Assembly (NCBI GenBank): GCA_030015575.1
Contig: CM057351.1
Location: 2,996,001 to 3,060,000, forward strand
Length of the DNA stretch: 64,000 bases
Reading direction: 5' to 3'
Source of the DNA: Agapanthus africanus
Lineage: Eukaryota > Streptophyta > Magnoliopsida > Asparagales > Amaryllidaceae
Shown: positions 32,691 to 44,842 of the stretch, piece by piece
Layout: each line of letters opens with the position of its first letter
Position numbering within the stretch: the first letter of the stretch is position 1
Program-made: the position numbers and the translations under genes
The notes under the pieces: model-generated
What the model was told of the DNA's origin: nothing
The model's input: the letters and a program-made list of their open reading frames with translations, nothing else
Databases searched by the model: none

Positions 32691-35011
32691 ACGATGAAAG
32701 AGGGCAAGACATCCGCCGGGATCGACTAGAGCGAGGCGTTGTAGGTGAGTAGATGTATATCTACGGGGGGGAAGTCGGGTGGATGGCGTTTAGCAACCCC
32801 GCAATGTAAAATATGAATAGTACTTATTGTCATTAGGAAACCAGATGTGACCTTAGATTCTTAATGAGTAGGACCCTAGTAATGACCCTAGGCTGGACTA
32901 GACTGATTTAGGAAGACCATACCAGAGGATGAATACCTTGGAAGAGATTCATAGGTTTCAGGTAGAAACACACATACGCACACACTGAAACTCGATAGGT
33001 GTATACGTGTATGTGTATATATATATAGGACTAGGTATAGGTATATATATATACAACACGTATATGGGATACATTGATGTGATGATTGATCCGCACTCTT
33101 GATTTGAGGAAGTCATACTATGTACGTGACGCTATTGAGGCTGGATCGCCGACTATTAGAGATATGGACTCAGACTTTAGGTGTACTCCTACTTCTTATC
33201 GACTAGTTCTTAGGTTTAGTTTTCCTTAGGAGGTTAGATGGACACTAGTTTAGGTTCGAGTCTTATAGTGGTAGTTATATTTGTATGTCAAATGGGTGGG
33301 TAACACACATCTGTCTTTACTTTCATACCGTAATCATAATGTGCATGTTCATATATATGTTTCTATAATCAGCATAAAACTTTGCCTGTTAGGACAGCAA
33401 CACCATTACCGATGATGCGCATATTCCACGCACACTTATTTGCCGGCTCACACACATCATCATCGGTAATTGCTATGTCACGTACACTTTAGATCATATT
33501 ATCTTTTATTGATAGAATCAGTTAACAACTAGACCGATATAATATTGTGATTACTCTCTGATGTTATTATAGACATGGTATTTATTACTTAGACATTCAT
33601 GCATTCATTTTTTCATGTTATCATGTAGTATTATGGGCATATGCCGACACTTATCATATTCTTACTCATGATTTTGAGATTTGGATTTCTATGAGATTTT
33701 TGGATTTTGGGGAAAACCGCAAGAATATATAAAAACTTCTCTCTCTCTCCTCCTCTCTTTTTAAAACATAAGATACGGTTTTCTCGTGATGTATGTGTCG
33801 TCCACCATGAGATTTCATGTTTTCTGATGGATTTCGAGACTCGATTCGAGGAGTGGATGAACCGTCTCGGGTACATGGTGGGCCCGGTATGGTACCCCGG
33901 GGCAAGAAGATCGAGTTGTAGACGATGAGCCTGGCAGGGGAAGGCTACCTACCGGTGATGTCTGGCACGGCGGATATCCGGAGGATACCGACCGTTGTCG
34001 TGAGATTTGATGATATGGGCCGATTCGGACTGACGGAGCCCGAGATATTGAGACTTGAGATTACATGTTTTGTGTCGATGCTTGACACGGATTTCAATTG
34101 ATTTCATCGTTGATGTTTTAGATTTCTATACACTTTACCATGATAAAAGCTAAAGATTTTCTTTATACAGATATATCTAGATTTCAGGATTGGTCATTTT
34201 ATATTCATGGTGCATGCATACCCATTCATATGATAAAGTACTATATGAGGCACTGACACGAGCACGGTGTATTTGCATTTACACGTAGTATTACCCTGCT
34301 ATTACTAGATGATTGGGATATAGTAGTGTATTATTATGACCTAGGATAGCGTCGTGCATTCGATTTCTTTTCGTAGATGTCTTCTATTCACGAGTTGGCA
34401 ACTTACCCCCGTTGTGCCAATTTTTTTTCAGGTTCGGTATACAGGTTTCCTTGGCAGCTTGCTGGCACATCTTTTCTTTCAGGGTGATTTGCACGGTAGG
34501 TTGGTTCACTTGTATCTGAACCACCATTGTATTTTTTATTCATTCATTTGTATCTAGTAAGCTCCATCAACCATACTTGTATTACTTGATAAGTTTATTG
34601 GACCAGTTATTTATTTCGACCTTAGAGTCGCGCTTGTATTATTCTGATCTAGTGGTTTTGTTTTCTTTTGAGTTTTGAGCCTCGCCCTTTGGCGTTGTAT
34701 ATTATTGTGCTTGCTGTGGTTGTCTCCGCCTGTTGGCGTTGAGCTAGCACCCGTGTGGGGATGCTTTTTATTGTTTATGTATATTATGCTTGTTGTACCC
34801 GTTTGGGGCCAGTTTTTACAGAGGAGACTCTGCCAAAATTTTTAGGAAAATTTGCTGATGCTTTTAAACTTGTTTCCTTCATGTTTCTTTTACTTCTTCT
34901 TCTTCTTTTATGGTTTAGATTTCTGGGCTTCGGCTTACTTAGGTTACGTTGCGCCTCTAGACGCTTCGTAATCTAAGTGCCGGTCACGTTCCGTACTTTC
35001 AGGCCGTGACA

Positions 35012-35016
35012 ATGAT
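35012..35016. repeat. Target-site duplication of LARD, right copy (ATGAT)
   Basis: Equals 24311-24315. The Tat-like coding region resumes after it. Confidence 0.95.
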
Positions 35017-38000
35017 AAAGCTACTTCGGAAAGAACCCAGGACGGAATGGGAAGGGCAGAAGAAGCCTACCAGTCCAGCTGCCAATGCGGCTCCATCAGG
35101 CTCAAAATCTAAGAAGCTCAAGAAGAAGAAAAGTCTAGCTCGGCGCGAAAAAGAGTCTGCAGGGAGATCGACCATTCAAAAATGTATCGATTCCCTCGAA
35201 GAATATGAACAAAGGGAAAGAACATTGATTCAATTGAAGGAGTTCTTCCCTGCACAAGCGGCTGAAATTCTGGAGGAGTTAGAAGAAGACTCCAATGAAG
35301 AGATCCCAGTAGTGACCTGCTACGCCATCCATCTTGGCAGCGACTCCGAGGATGAGCTCTGTTTTCCCGAAGAGGACGAGGAGCTCACCACAAAGGCCAA
35401 TCAAATCCAGCTCAGAAGCGGCAGGGCTCTACCGCCAAATCAGGGCAACGCCCCAAAAGGGAAGGAAAAACAAGTCGCTAATGAAGAAGATGGCAGAGAA
35501 CCGGCTGATGAAAACATAAGTCCTTCCTCGGTGGACTATAATGTCTTGGCACATCTCCGAAAGCTTCCGTCTCTCCTGAGCATCTACGACGCCTTGGTCC
35601 TATCTAAGGAGCTTAGAGATGTTCTCATTCACGCTCTACAAAACCCCGAGCGGTATCAGGCTCACTTTGCGGAAATTAATATGAAAGAAGCCCAGCATGC
35701 TTTGTATACCGCCGCAGTCACATTTAAGGATGAAGACTTGCTACTGGGAACGGCTGAGCATAATCGGCAGCTTTACGTGACCGGATACAGCGACGGAGAT
35801 CGAATTAATCGCATATTGATTGATCCAGGGTCCTCAGTGAACATCATGAACTTGCGAACTCTGAAGAGTTTGTCAATGGACGTCCGACACCTGTCAAGGG
35901 AAAGGATTGTCATTCAAGGCTTCAACCAAAATTGCCAGCAAGTTCTGGGGTCTATAGCTTTGCCAATCAAATTTAGGGATCTGCAAACCGAAGCTAAGAT
36001 ATACGTGATCGACGCCGACACGTCTTATAAGATTCTTTTGGGGCGGCCATGGCTCCACGATTACGGCATCATTCCGTCAACTCTCCATCAATGCATGAAA
36101 TATACTAAAAATGGCGAAGAAAGACGCATTGACGGAGACATCCAACCGTTCGGTGTGCATGAAGTCCGATATGAAGATTCTCGGTACTTTATGAACCACC
36201 AAAATGCTAAGCCACAACTGACTGAAGATAGACCGGCCCCAAGACTCAAAGGCAAATCTGAGCCGGCTGTCACTTTCAAAAGCAAAAACGTCCAAGTATG
36301 CCCGCATTTCGGTAGTGACACTGATGAGTCCGACGCTGGAAGTCTGTCTTTCCGTAAAACTCGCCCTCGTTTCGATAGCGATACGGACGAATCTGATGCT
36401 GAAGGCCCATCTAGCAGCAAAGTCTCCCCTCATCTTGGCAGTGACACTGAAGAGTCAGAAGAAGAGGACCTGCCGTGCAACAGCTGTGCAGATTGGCCCC
36501 CCATGCAGCAAGCGAAACTACGAGAGACCTTCGAAGTCGCAGAAGGGTCCCTGGCCATCACAAGGGTGCCGGAATGGATGTGCAAAGAGCTCGACGCATT
36601 GTCAATCTCTACCGTGGACCAGCTGAAAACTTTCTACGTGCCCGGGAGGAAAAATGGACAGAAGAGCATCCTGTTTTACAGGTCAAACCCCGTTGTGCAC
36701 CCGGACGATCTTTCTGTCACGTGCCTTCCCTATGAGAGAGGCATAAGAGCCATCCTCAATCCCAGATACTATGCGCCCGAGATGCGGGAATACTTTAAGA
36801 AGTGCGGATGCCGGTTATATCAAACGGAGTCCGAAGCAAAGTTTTACGAAGGGCTATGGTATCCGCCCCAGGTCCGAGCACTCATCGATGGACGAATTCC
36901 AGATAGACAGGGTATAGGCTACATTCAACCTGATTCCAAAGCGTGCTACATGATCCATGTTGGTGAGGCCAGCGAAAGATCAAATGATGACGACGAGATA
37001 GCCGAGCCAGAAGAAGCCCCTCAAGAGCTCGAAGATGGCGGACAAGCAACCTTTGACGAGCTAACCGAGATTGACTTAGGAACGCCCGATAATCCAAGGC
37101 CGACCTACATCAGCTCGCTCTTGTCAGAAGAAATGAAAGCGCAGATAATTGCCCTGCTGCATGAGTTCGTCGGCTGCTTCGCATGGACATACAAAGAAAT
37201 GCCTGGCATTTCCCCTGAAGTGGCCGTACATAAGTTGGCTATATCTCCCGATGCTAAGCCAGTCAAACAAGCTCCTCGAAGAATGAGAAGGGAGTTGGAA
37301 GAAAAGGTCATCGAGGAAACCAAGAAACTCATCGATGCCGGCTTCATCAGGGAAGAGAAATATGCGGACTGGATCGCATGCATAATCCCAGTGAAGAAGA
37401 AAAATGGGCAGATCCGAGTTTGTGTCGATTTCAGGGACCTCAACAAGGCATGTCCAAAGGACGACTTCCCGCTACCGGTCATGGAAATGATGGTCGATGA
37501 CACCTCAAATTACGAGTTGTTCACCTCTATGGATGGCTCGTCTGGATATAATCAGATCAAGATGTCGTCTGAGGATGAGAAGCACACAGCATTTCGAACT
37601 CCGATCGGAATATATTGCTACAGGGTGATGCCGTTCGGATTGAAGAACGCAGGTGCTACATATCAAAGGGCAATGACCAATATCTTCGATGACCTAATTC
37701 ATAAAGTCGTCGAATGTTATGTTGATGATCTGGTCGTTAAGACTGAAACCAAGGCCGATCATATCCAGGATCTTAGGACTGTTCTCACCAGACTGAGGGA
37801 ATACGATCTGAAGATGAATCCTCTGAAATACGCTTTTGGCGTGTCATCGGAAAAATTCCTGGGCTTCATAGTCCGACATCGAGGGATCGAAGTTGACCCA
37901 TCAAAGATAAAGGCCATCATGGAGATGCCCCCTCCGAAGAGTCTGACACAGCTAAGATCTTTTCAAGGAAAGCTTGCTTATATACGGAGGTTTATCTCAA

Positions 38001-39180
38001 ATTTATCGGGGAGATGTAGGCCCTTCTCAAAGCTCATGAAGAAAGGAGCTCCTTTTATCTGGGATGCCGAATGTCAAGCAGCGTTCGAAAGCATCAAACA
38101 ATACTTGTTGCACCCTCCAGTGCTGGCCGCTCCCATTCCAAATAAACCGCTGATTCTCTACACTGCCGCGCTGGATGAGTCACTCGGTGCGCTCCTTGCC
38201 CAGAATAACGAGGAGGGAAAAGAAAATGCCATCTACTACCTCAGTCGAACTCTAGTCGGGGCGGAACACAACTATTCCCCAATCGAAAAGCAATGCCTGG
38301 CTCTGATATTTGCAGTGAAGAAGCTGAGGCACTATCTGCTTGCTCATCGGGTTATGCTGATCTCCAAGGTCGACCCGCTCAAACACTTGATGACCAGAGC
38401 GAGCCTAGCCGGCAGAATGGCAAGATGGGCTGTCATGTTACTTGAGTGTGACATAGTTTATACTCCTCAGAAAGCAGTGAAAAGGCAAGCTCTTGCAGAC
38501 TTCCTCGCCGCTTATCCTATACCAGAAGGGTCGCCGCTAAATTGTGAGTTACCCGATGAACAAGTGCTGCACCTCGAGGAAGATGAGCCATGTTGGGAGC
38601 TCTACTTCGATGTGGCCTCATCGATAAGGACCTCCAGTAAATCAAGCGTCCCGGAGATAAAAGCAGGGATACGATTGGTGTTCATCACACCATCAATGGG
38701 AACCCTACGGCGTTCTTTCGCTCTCACCGAGCCTCGGACAAACAATGAAGCTGAGTATGAAGCTCTGATAGCTGGTTTGGAGCTCGCCATAGAAATGGAA
38801 ATCCGTCGGCTACGAGTTTACGGTGACTCCCAGCTCGTCGTCAACCAAGTAAGCGGTGATTATAAAATATACAAACCCGAGTTAGCTCGGTACAGAGGCC
38901 GAGTGGTGGAACTCATGAAACGGTTCACTCACATTGAACTAATGAGAGTCCCTAGAGCGTTGAATGGAAAGGCTGACGCACTCGCTCGCTTAGCCAAGGA
39001 GCTGGCCGATCCTGACATGGATGAAATTCTGATCACAGTCAGGAGCCGACAAATTCTACCCCCAGTCTCTCTACGAGAAGAGGAAAGCGCGGAACAGAAG
39101 AGCAGTCCTGCCGAGGAAGCTTCGATCATCCAAGATGAGCCCGATTGGAGAGAACCCTTCATAGAGTACCTCCGATACGA
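35017..39180 (+). pseudogene. Tat-like pol region: protease, reverse transcriptase, two RNase H domains
   Basis: A long plus-strand coding stretch. The protease motif LIDPGSSVNIM lies near 35815-35850, with ILLGRPWLHDYG near 36030-36065. An acidic repeat region follows (several HFGSDTDESDA-like units, 36300-36470). Reverse transcriptase spans about 37260-37880, with VCVDFRDLNKACPKDDFPLP, then MPFGLKNAGATYQRAM and the catalytic CYVDDLVV near 37715. The Ty3 RNase H lies near 38140-38350. A second, archaeal-type RNase H lies near 38590-39000, with NNEAEYEALIAGLELA and VYGDSQLVVNQ. The dual RNase H is a Tat hallmark. This stretch is remarkably open, but the gene as a whole is broken by the LARD and by about one break further on. 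Confidence 0.92.
36298..36475 (+). repeat. Acidic internal repeat in Tat-like pol
   Basis: Three in-frame units of about 60-70 bp encode variants of PHFGSDTDESDA between protease and reverse transcriptase. The units differ from each other, so the expansion is not recent. The role is unknown; an acidic linker is the simplest reading. Confidence 0.6.
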
Positions 39181-39299
39181 CAAGCTGCCCGAAGAAAAAT
39201 CTGCGAGGATTCAGCTGAAGAAAAGAGCTCTCTGATACGTGTTTGTAAATGACACATTATACCGCAGGTCATATGACCAACTCTGGCTCAGGTGTCTGT

Positions 39300-40396
39300 C
39301 GTTGGCCGAAGCCCAAAAGATCATGAAAGATGTTCACTCGGGCATTTGCGGTGCTCACCAATCTGGCCCCAAGATGCAACTTCAAATCAAACGGCTTGGG
39401 TATTATTGGCCCACCATGATACGGGATTGCGGAGAACATGCAAAGAAATGTCAGATCTGCCAAATCCATGGTGATTTCATTCACAAGCATCCCAATCCGT
39501 TGCATCCTACGGTGGCGTCGTGGCCCTTCGAAGTTTGGGGTACCGACATTGTTGGCCCAATTGATCCTCCGTCATCTAAAGGCCACCGGTTCATACTGGC
39601 CGCAACAGATTACTTCTCCAGATGGGCTGAAGCTGTCCCGCTAAAAGAAGTCAAGACAAAAGATATTCTGACATTCTTCCAGCATAATATTCTATACCGC
39701 TTCGGTACACTAAGAAGAATCATTTCTGACAACGGGCCCTCTTTCAAGAGCTTCAATGTCTCAAGGTTCGCTACTCAGCACAAGATAGACTGGAGATATT
39801 CCTCCATCTATAATCCAAGAGCCAATGGGCTAGCCGAAGCCTTCAATAAGACTCTATGCAAGCTCCTGAGGAAAAATGCTTCAGCCAACAAGAGAGACTG
39901 GAATCTCAAACTTCACGAGGTGTTGTGGGCATATCGTACCACGCACCGTACTCCAACTCAGTCCACTCCATACTCATTGCTCTTCGGAGTGGAGGCGGTC
40001 CTCCCCCTCGAAGTCGAAGTTCCAAGCTTAAGAATGGCCGTTCAGCACGAGTTGACGGAGGAGGAAAACGTGCTCCTTCGACTTGAAGAGCTCGATGCCC
40101 TCGAAGAAAAGAGGCTCGCGGTGCAGCAAAATCTAGAGCTATACCGAGCCCAAATGTCACGGGCCTATGACAAGATAACCCGTCTCCGTGCTTTCAGGAA
40201 AGGTGAATTGGTGTTGGTCCTCAAAAGACCGATCATCCCCAATCGACACGCCAAGGGAAAATTCGAGCCAAACTGGGAAGGACCATACGTCATCGAGAAA
40301 GTGTTCGACGGAGGATCCTACCAACTAATAAGCGCCGAGGGAGAAAGGCCCATGCCACCCATCAATGGCCGATATCTCAAGAAATACTACACGTGA
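39300..40396 (+). pseudogene. Tat-like integrase region
   Basis: The zinc-binding domain includes HSGICGAHQSGPKM and CQICQIHGD (39330-39470). The catalytic core includes WGTDIVGPIDPPSSKGHRF and later ISDNGPSFKSF and NPRANGLAEAFNKTL (39535-39850). The C-terminal part includes WAYRTTHRTPTQSTPYSLLF and KFEPNWEGPYVIEKVFDGGS. Integrase inserts the element DNA into the genome. The C-terminus has no chromodomain, as expected for Tat and unlike the chromovirus outside it. It ends at 40396, before the repeat-rich 3' region. Confidence 0.9.
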
Positions 40397-41620
40397 ATGC
40401 TCCAAGTCGCAGGCGAATTGAGCACATCAGCCCTACGGTCTGATCATACGTCCTGCAAAACCGTATACAATCCACGGGCATAAATGACCCCTATCTCTCC
40501 CAAATCCTGCCGGTGAGACTACTTTTAAAGTCCCGCCAGCGGCAAAAAAAAGGAGAAAAAGAGAAAAAAAAAAATAAAAGAAATAAAAGAAATAAAAAAA
40601 TAAACGGTATGTCCACAAGCAAAACGGGCACGGATGAAAACCCGAAAGGGCTCCGTGGGTAAAAACAGCAGGACTACCGGCGAGTCTGTGAAAACCCGAA
40701 AGGGCGCAAACTCGTGAAAAGAGATGAAATACACTCGCAAAGTCCTCTTGACCTTGTGAGGATAAAACCCCTGCGTGAGATCCTTACGACTCACAAAGGA
40801 GCAACACACTTAGGAATCCTCACGATTCCTAAGGAGAAAATACACCTGCGGGATCCTTACGACTCGTAGGGAGAAAATGCTTTTATGGGACCCTCACGGC
40901 CCATAAAATTGAAAAGCCTTAGGTGATAGAGACCCAAACCTGTCTCCTAAGCCATCGTTCCCCAACAGGCAACGGCAAATGATGAGTCGCTCCTGGCATT
41001 TCGCTTCAGTATTAGCGGTGCTGATGCCGACCAAAAACCCAAATCCCAAGTCTTCCCAAGGCAAATGATGAGTTGCTCCTGGTATTATTCCGGTGCAGCA
41101 ATGCTGATGCCAAACAAGATCCAAATTCCAAGTCCCCAAGCGGCGAATGATGAGTCGCTCCTGGTACCACATTCCAGTGCGGCGATGCAGACGCCAACCA
41201 AAATCCAATTTCTCAAAATTCTCCCGGCCCTACGGTGGGTCCCCAAGTTGACCATCGTATACAATCCACGGGCTCAAATAATTCTCATCATACCCATGCC
41301 CCACTGTAATCACCAGTTACGCGGCTGGTCTCCACTTTGGGAATGATACTCCATTGATAAGACCCACTCATGTGTCCTCACGATATATGAGGAGAACAAA
41401 CCTTTGTGGGATCCTTACGACTCATAAAGGAAAAATACACTTAGGAGTCCTCGCGACTCCTAAGGAGAAAATACACCTGCCGGATCCTTACGACTCGTAG
41501 GGAGAAAATGCTTTTATGGGACCCTCACGGCCCATAAAATTGAAAAGCCTTAGGTGATAGGGATCTAAACCTATCTCCTAAGCCATCACACCCCAAAACC
41601 CTAACCCTAAGAAAAGCACT
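40397..41620 (+). other. Tat-like 3' region with hairpins and local duplications
   Basis: No gene. It holds a purine-rich stretch (40540-40605), two copies of a 160-bp block (40806-40965 and 41437-41594) and three tandem units of about 84 bp (40975-41215) that share AATGATGAGTCGCTCCTGG. Short hairpins recur, for example TTAGGAATCCTCACGATTCC and TTATGGGACCCTCACGGCCC with neighbouring complements. Long 3' regions with unstable repeats are common in Tat/Ogre-type elements. Confidence 0.75.
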
Positions 41621-43180
41621 GACCGTCCAAGTCGCAAAAAGGGCAGAACCGACCATCCACGTCACTAAAAGGGCAGCACCGACCGTCCAAGTCGCTAAAA
41701 GGGCAGCACCGACCGTCCAAGTCGCAAAAAGGGCAGAACCGACCGTCCACGTCGCTAAAAGGGCAGCACCGACCGTCCAAGTCGCAAAAAGGGCAGAACC
41801 GACCGTCCACGTCGCTAAAAGGGCAGCACCGACCGTCCAAGTCGCAAAAAGGACAGAACCGACCGTCCACGTCGCTAAAAGGGCAGCACCGACCGTCCAC
41901 GTCGCTAAAAGGGCAGCACCGACTGTCCAAGTCGCAAAAAGGGCAGAACCGACCGTCCACGTCGCTAAAAGGGCAGCACCGACCGTCCAAGTCGCAAAAA
42001 GGGCAGAACCGACCGTCCACGTCGCTAAAAGGGCAGCACCGACCATCCACGTCGCTAAAAGGGCAGCACCGACCGTCTAAGTCGCTAAAAGAGCAGCACC
42101 GACCGTCCACGTCGCTAAAAGGGCAGCACCGACCGTCCAAGTCGCAAAAAGGGCAGAACCGACCGTCCACGTCGCTAAAAGGGAAGCACCGACCGTCCAA
42201 GTCGCAAAAAGGGCAGAACCGACCGTCCACGTCGCTAAAAGGGCAGCACCGACCGTCCACGTCGCTAAAAGGGCAGCACCGACCGTCCAAGTCGTAAAAA
42301 GGGCAGAACCGACCGTCTACGTCGCTAAAAGGGCAGCACCGATCGTCCAAGTCGCAAAAAGGGCAGAACCGACCGTCCACGTCGCTAAAAGGGCAGCACC
42401 GACCGTCCAAGTCGCTAAAAGGGTAGCACCGACCGTCCACGTCGCTAAAAGGGCAGCACCGACCGTCCAAGTCGCAAAAAGGGCAGAACCGACCGTCCAC
42501 ATCGCTAAAAGGGCAGCACCGACCGTCCAAGTCGCAAAAAGGGCAGAACCGATCGTCCACGTCACTAAAAGGGCAGCACCTACCGTCCAAGTCGCAAAAA
42601 GGGCAGAACCGACCGTCCACGTCGCTAAAAGGGCAGCACCGACCGTCCACGTTGCTAAAAGGGCAGCACCGACCGTCCAAGTCGCAAAAAGGGCAGAACC
42701 GACCGTCCACGTCGCTAAAAGGGCAGCACCGACCGTCCACGTCGCTAAAAGGGCAGCACCGACCGTCCAAGTCGCAAAAAGGGCAGAACCGACCGTCCAC
42801 GTCGCTAAAAGGGCAGCACCGACCGTCCAAGTCGCTAAAAGGGCAGCACCGACCGTCCACGTCGCTAAAAGGGCAGCACCGACCGTCCAAGTCGCAAAAA
42901 GGGCAGAACCGACCGTCTACGTCGCTAAAAGGGCAGCACCGACCGTCCAAGTCGCAAAAAGGGCAGAACCGACCGTCCACGTCGCTAAAAGGGCAGCACC
43001 GACCGTCCACGTCGCTAAAAGGGCAGCACCGACCGTCCAAGTCGCAAAAAGGGCAGAACCGACCGTCCATGTCGCTAAAAGGGCAGCACCGACCGTCCAA
43101 GTCGCAAAAAGGGCAGAACCGACCGTCCAAGTCCCAAAAAGGGCCGCATCGACCGTCCATGTCGTAAAAAGGGCAGTGCC
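41621..43180. repeat. 30-bp tandem array, about 52 copies, in Tat-like 3' region
   Basis: About 1,560 bp of a 30-bp unit with two main variants. One has GACCGTCCAAGTCGCAAAAA and GGGCAGAACC; the other has GACCGTCCACGTCGCTAAAA and GGGCAGCACC. They mostly alternate, giving a 60-bp higher-order period, with places where the second type is doubled. Because 30 is a multiple of three, open frames run through the array on both strands (one of over 500 codons on the minus strand). These are a by-product of the period. Confidence 0.95.
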
Positions 43181-43274
43181 AGCTTCCCAAAAGGTGGGAA
43201 TCGAATCAAGTCGCCTCCATGTGAAAGAAGATCCATCAATTTCATGCACACGACCTACATATGTGGTGTGCATT

Positions 43275-43292
43275 TATTGATGAGGGGCAATT
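43275..43292 (+). promoter_or_regulatory. Tat-like polypurine tract region
   Basis: TTGATGAGGGGCAATTT precedes the 3' LTR start at 43293. The purine run GATGAGGGGCAA is the best candidate for plus-strand priming. Confidence 0.65.
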
Positions 43293-44837
43293 TGTTGGGG
43301 TAAAAATTTACACCCCGGTTGACCAAGTCAAAATCAAAGTCAACCCCAAGCCAAGTGGGCCCAAGCCCAGATCCAGTGGGCCCATGCCCGGGTTGAGCCA
43401 GAACATGAAGCGGCCGGCCTCCCCCCATGCCAAGATAAAATTTTGTAATAAATAATTTTATTGTATTTCTTTTGTTTTGTTTTATGGATAAATGTAAGAA
43501 AAATAGGCATAAAGCCAAATTTTTGTAAAGCCCATAGCTTATGTGCAAAAAGAAATGGCACATGAGCCATGGGATAGGCAAAATGCCATTTTGTGAAGCC
43601 CAAGGGGCTATGTGTAAAGTGTATAGCCTATAAAGGCAAAGATAATAAAATATCTCGACAACTTTTTTTTTCTCCAAAAAAAGTTTCAGATCTGAGATCT
43701 TTCTTCCTTCTTTAAGGTTCCAAAATCTTCTTCTTTCTTTTGAATTAAATCAAGAGTTTTACTCTTCCTTTTTCAAAACTAAATAGTTTTCCACCACAAA
43801 ACCCATTAAGGGGAACTCAGATCTGCCATCAGATCTCAAAAAGAAAAGATTTTTAAATCTCACATCTCTTTATCTCCAAGATCCGGCCAGCAAAGGAAGA
43901 AGAAGGACCCATTTCCTTAACCCAAAGCATCTTAGGAGTTTAACTCCACCCTATTTTCTCTTTAGAGAATTTCCGGGGCTAAAAACCCCCCTTTTTCCTC
44001 GCTGGTGCGCTAGCGCTCGAGCGCAAAGCGCCCACGTGCCGACACGTGGCGCGCTTGCGCTCCAGCGCAAAACGCCCGCGTGCCGCCACGTGGCGCGCTT
44101 GCGCTCCAGCGCTCTGCGCTCGAGCGCAAACCGCCCACATGCCGACACGTGGCACGCTTGTGCTCAAGCGCTCTGCGCTCGAGCGCAAAGCGCCCACGTG
44201 CCAACACGTGGCGCGCTTGCGCTCCAGCGCTCTGCGCTCCAGCGCTCTGCGCTCGAGCGCAAAGCGCCCTCGTGCCGACACGTGGCGCGTTGCGCTCCTA
44301 CGCTCGAGCGCAAAGCGCCCACGTGCCGACACGTGGCGCGCTTGCGCTCAAGCGCCCAGGCGCGGGCCCCACGCATCCTTTGGATGTCTTTTTCCCCCTT
44401 TTATATATATATATATATACAAATGTACACATACACATACTCCACGACACTGTCCCTGTTAGAAAAAAATTTCTAACGGGGCGCTGCCCCGCACCCCGCA
44501 AGGGGGCTGCTAGCCCCCTTGACCCGCAGCCCGCTATCCGGGTAGCGGGACCCCCGTAAAAACTCTGTGTGGCTCCCGATATATCTAAAACCCTCTTTCA
44601 AAACAAAACACGCGTACACTGCACATTGAGTTCGCATGACCAGTTTAACCCGTTAATCGGAGGTTCCCTCGCCCCAAAGGCGAGGGGTAATTAACGGCAG
44701 CTTAGTCCGCGGCTGCCGGAGATTCGGATCCCCACAATCATTAAATCCCGGCCTACCCTAGGTAGAGAGAATCTGTAGTACGCCTGAGAAGCGTGCGCGT
44801 ATTTCCATCTCAATGGGGTGACGAAAAACACCCTACA
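43293..44837 (+). repeat. Tat-like 3' LTR
   Basis: Starts TGTTGGGGTAAAAA and ends ACCCTACA. The G-box array here has six units (about 44005-44360, nine CACGTG) against nine in the 5' LTR. The TATA box lies at 44401-44419. Outside the array I counted about 30 differences over roughly 1.2 kb. Confidence 0.93.
44005..44360 (+). promoter_or_regulatory. G-box palindrome array, 6 units (3' LTR)
   Basis: Shorter copy of the 20570-21065 array. Three units keep both CACGTG boxes and three keep one. The copy-number difference shows that the array expands or contracts after or during replication. Confidence 0.75.
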
Positions 44838-44842
44838 ATAAC
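44838..44842. repeat. Target-site duplication of Tat-like element, right copy (ATAAC)
   Basis: Pairs with ATAAA at 19845-19849. The Tekay-like LTR resumes directly after it. Confidence 0.8.

Larger units (their letters stand above)
24316..35011 (+). mobile_element. LARD-like element with 4.4-kb LTRs carrying host gene fragments
   Basis: Two 4.44-kb LTRs (24316-28751 and 30575-35011) flank a body of only 1.8 kb with a primer site TGGTATCAGAGC and a polypurine tract AAGGAGGGAAGAT but no recognisable gag or pol. The LTR ends, leader start, primer site and polypurine tract match the Tekay-like element in this window, so it is a non-autonomous derivative of that lineage. Both LTRs contain the same fragments of two host genes in sense direction. 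I counted about 33 LTR differences over 4.4 kb, about 0.75 percent, or roughly 0.3 million years. Structurally it looks whole for its kind. Confidence 0.92.
30575..35011 (+). repeat. LARD 3' LTR
   Basis: Second copy of the 4.44-kb LTR, ending AGGCCGTGACA. It differs from the 5' LTR at about 33 sites and carries the same captured gene fragments. Confidence 0.95.
19850..44837 (+). mobile_element. Tat-like Ty3/Gypsy retrotransposon containing the LARD
   Basis: Plus-strand element with LTRs at 19850-21548 and 43293-44837. The primer site contains TGGCACGCCCGGTGGGAC. The order is gag, then protease, reverse transcriptase, two RNase H domains and integrase, followed by a 2.9-kb repeat-rich 3' region. 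The second RNase H and the long repeat-laden 3' tail are typical of Tat (Retand/Ogre-type) elements. The LARD (24316-35011) is inserted in the gag-pol region. Apart from that insertion there are about three or four breaks. The LTRs differ by about 2 percent outside a variable array. Without the LARD it is about 14.3 kb. Confidence 0.92.

Noticed and set aside
41594-41611. Telomere-like CCCTAACCCTAA
   Set aside because: Only about two units next to the 30-bp array, too short for an interstitial telomere.
41607-43190. Open frame of over 500 codons on the minus strand with repeating Cys-Pro-Phe units
   Set aside because: It lies wholly in the 30-bp tandem array. The period is a multiple of three, so frames stay open on both strands by arithmetic. 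No gene is supported.
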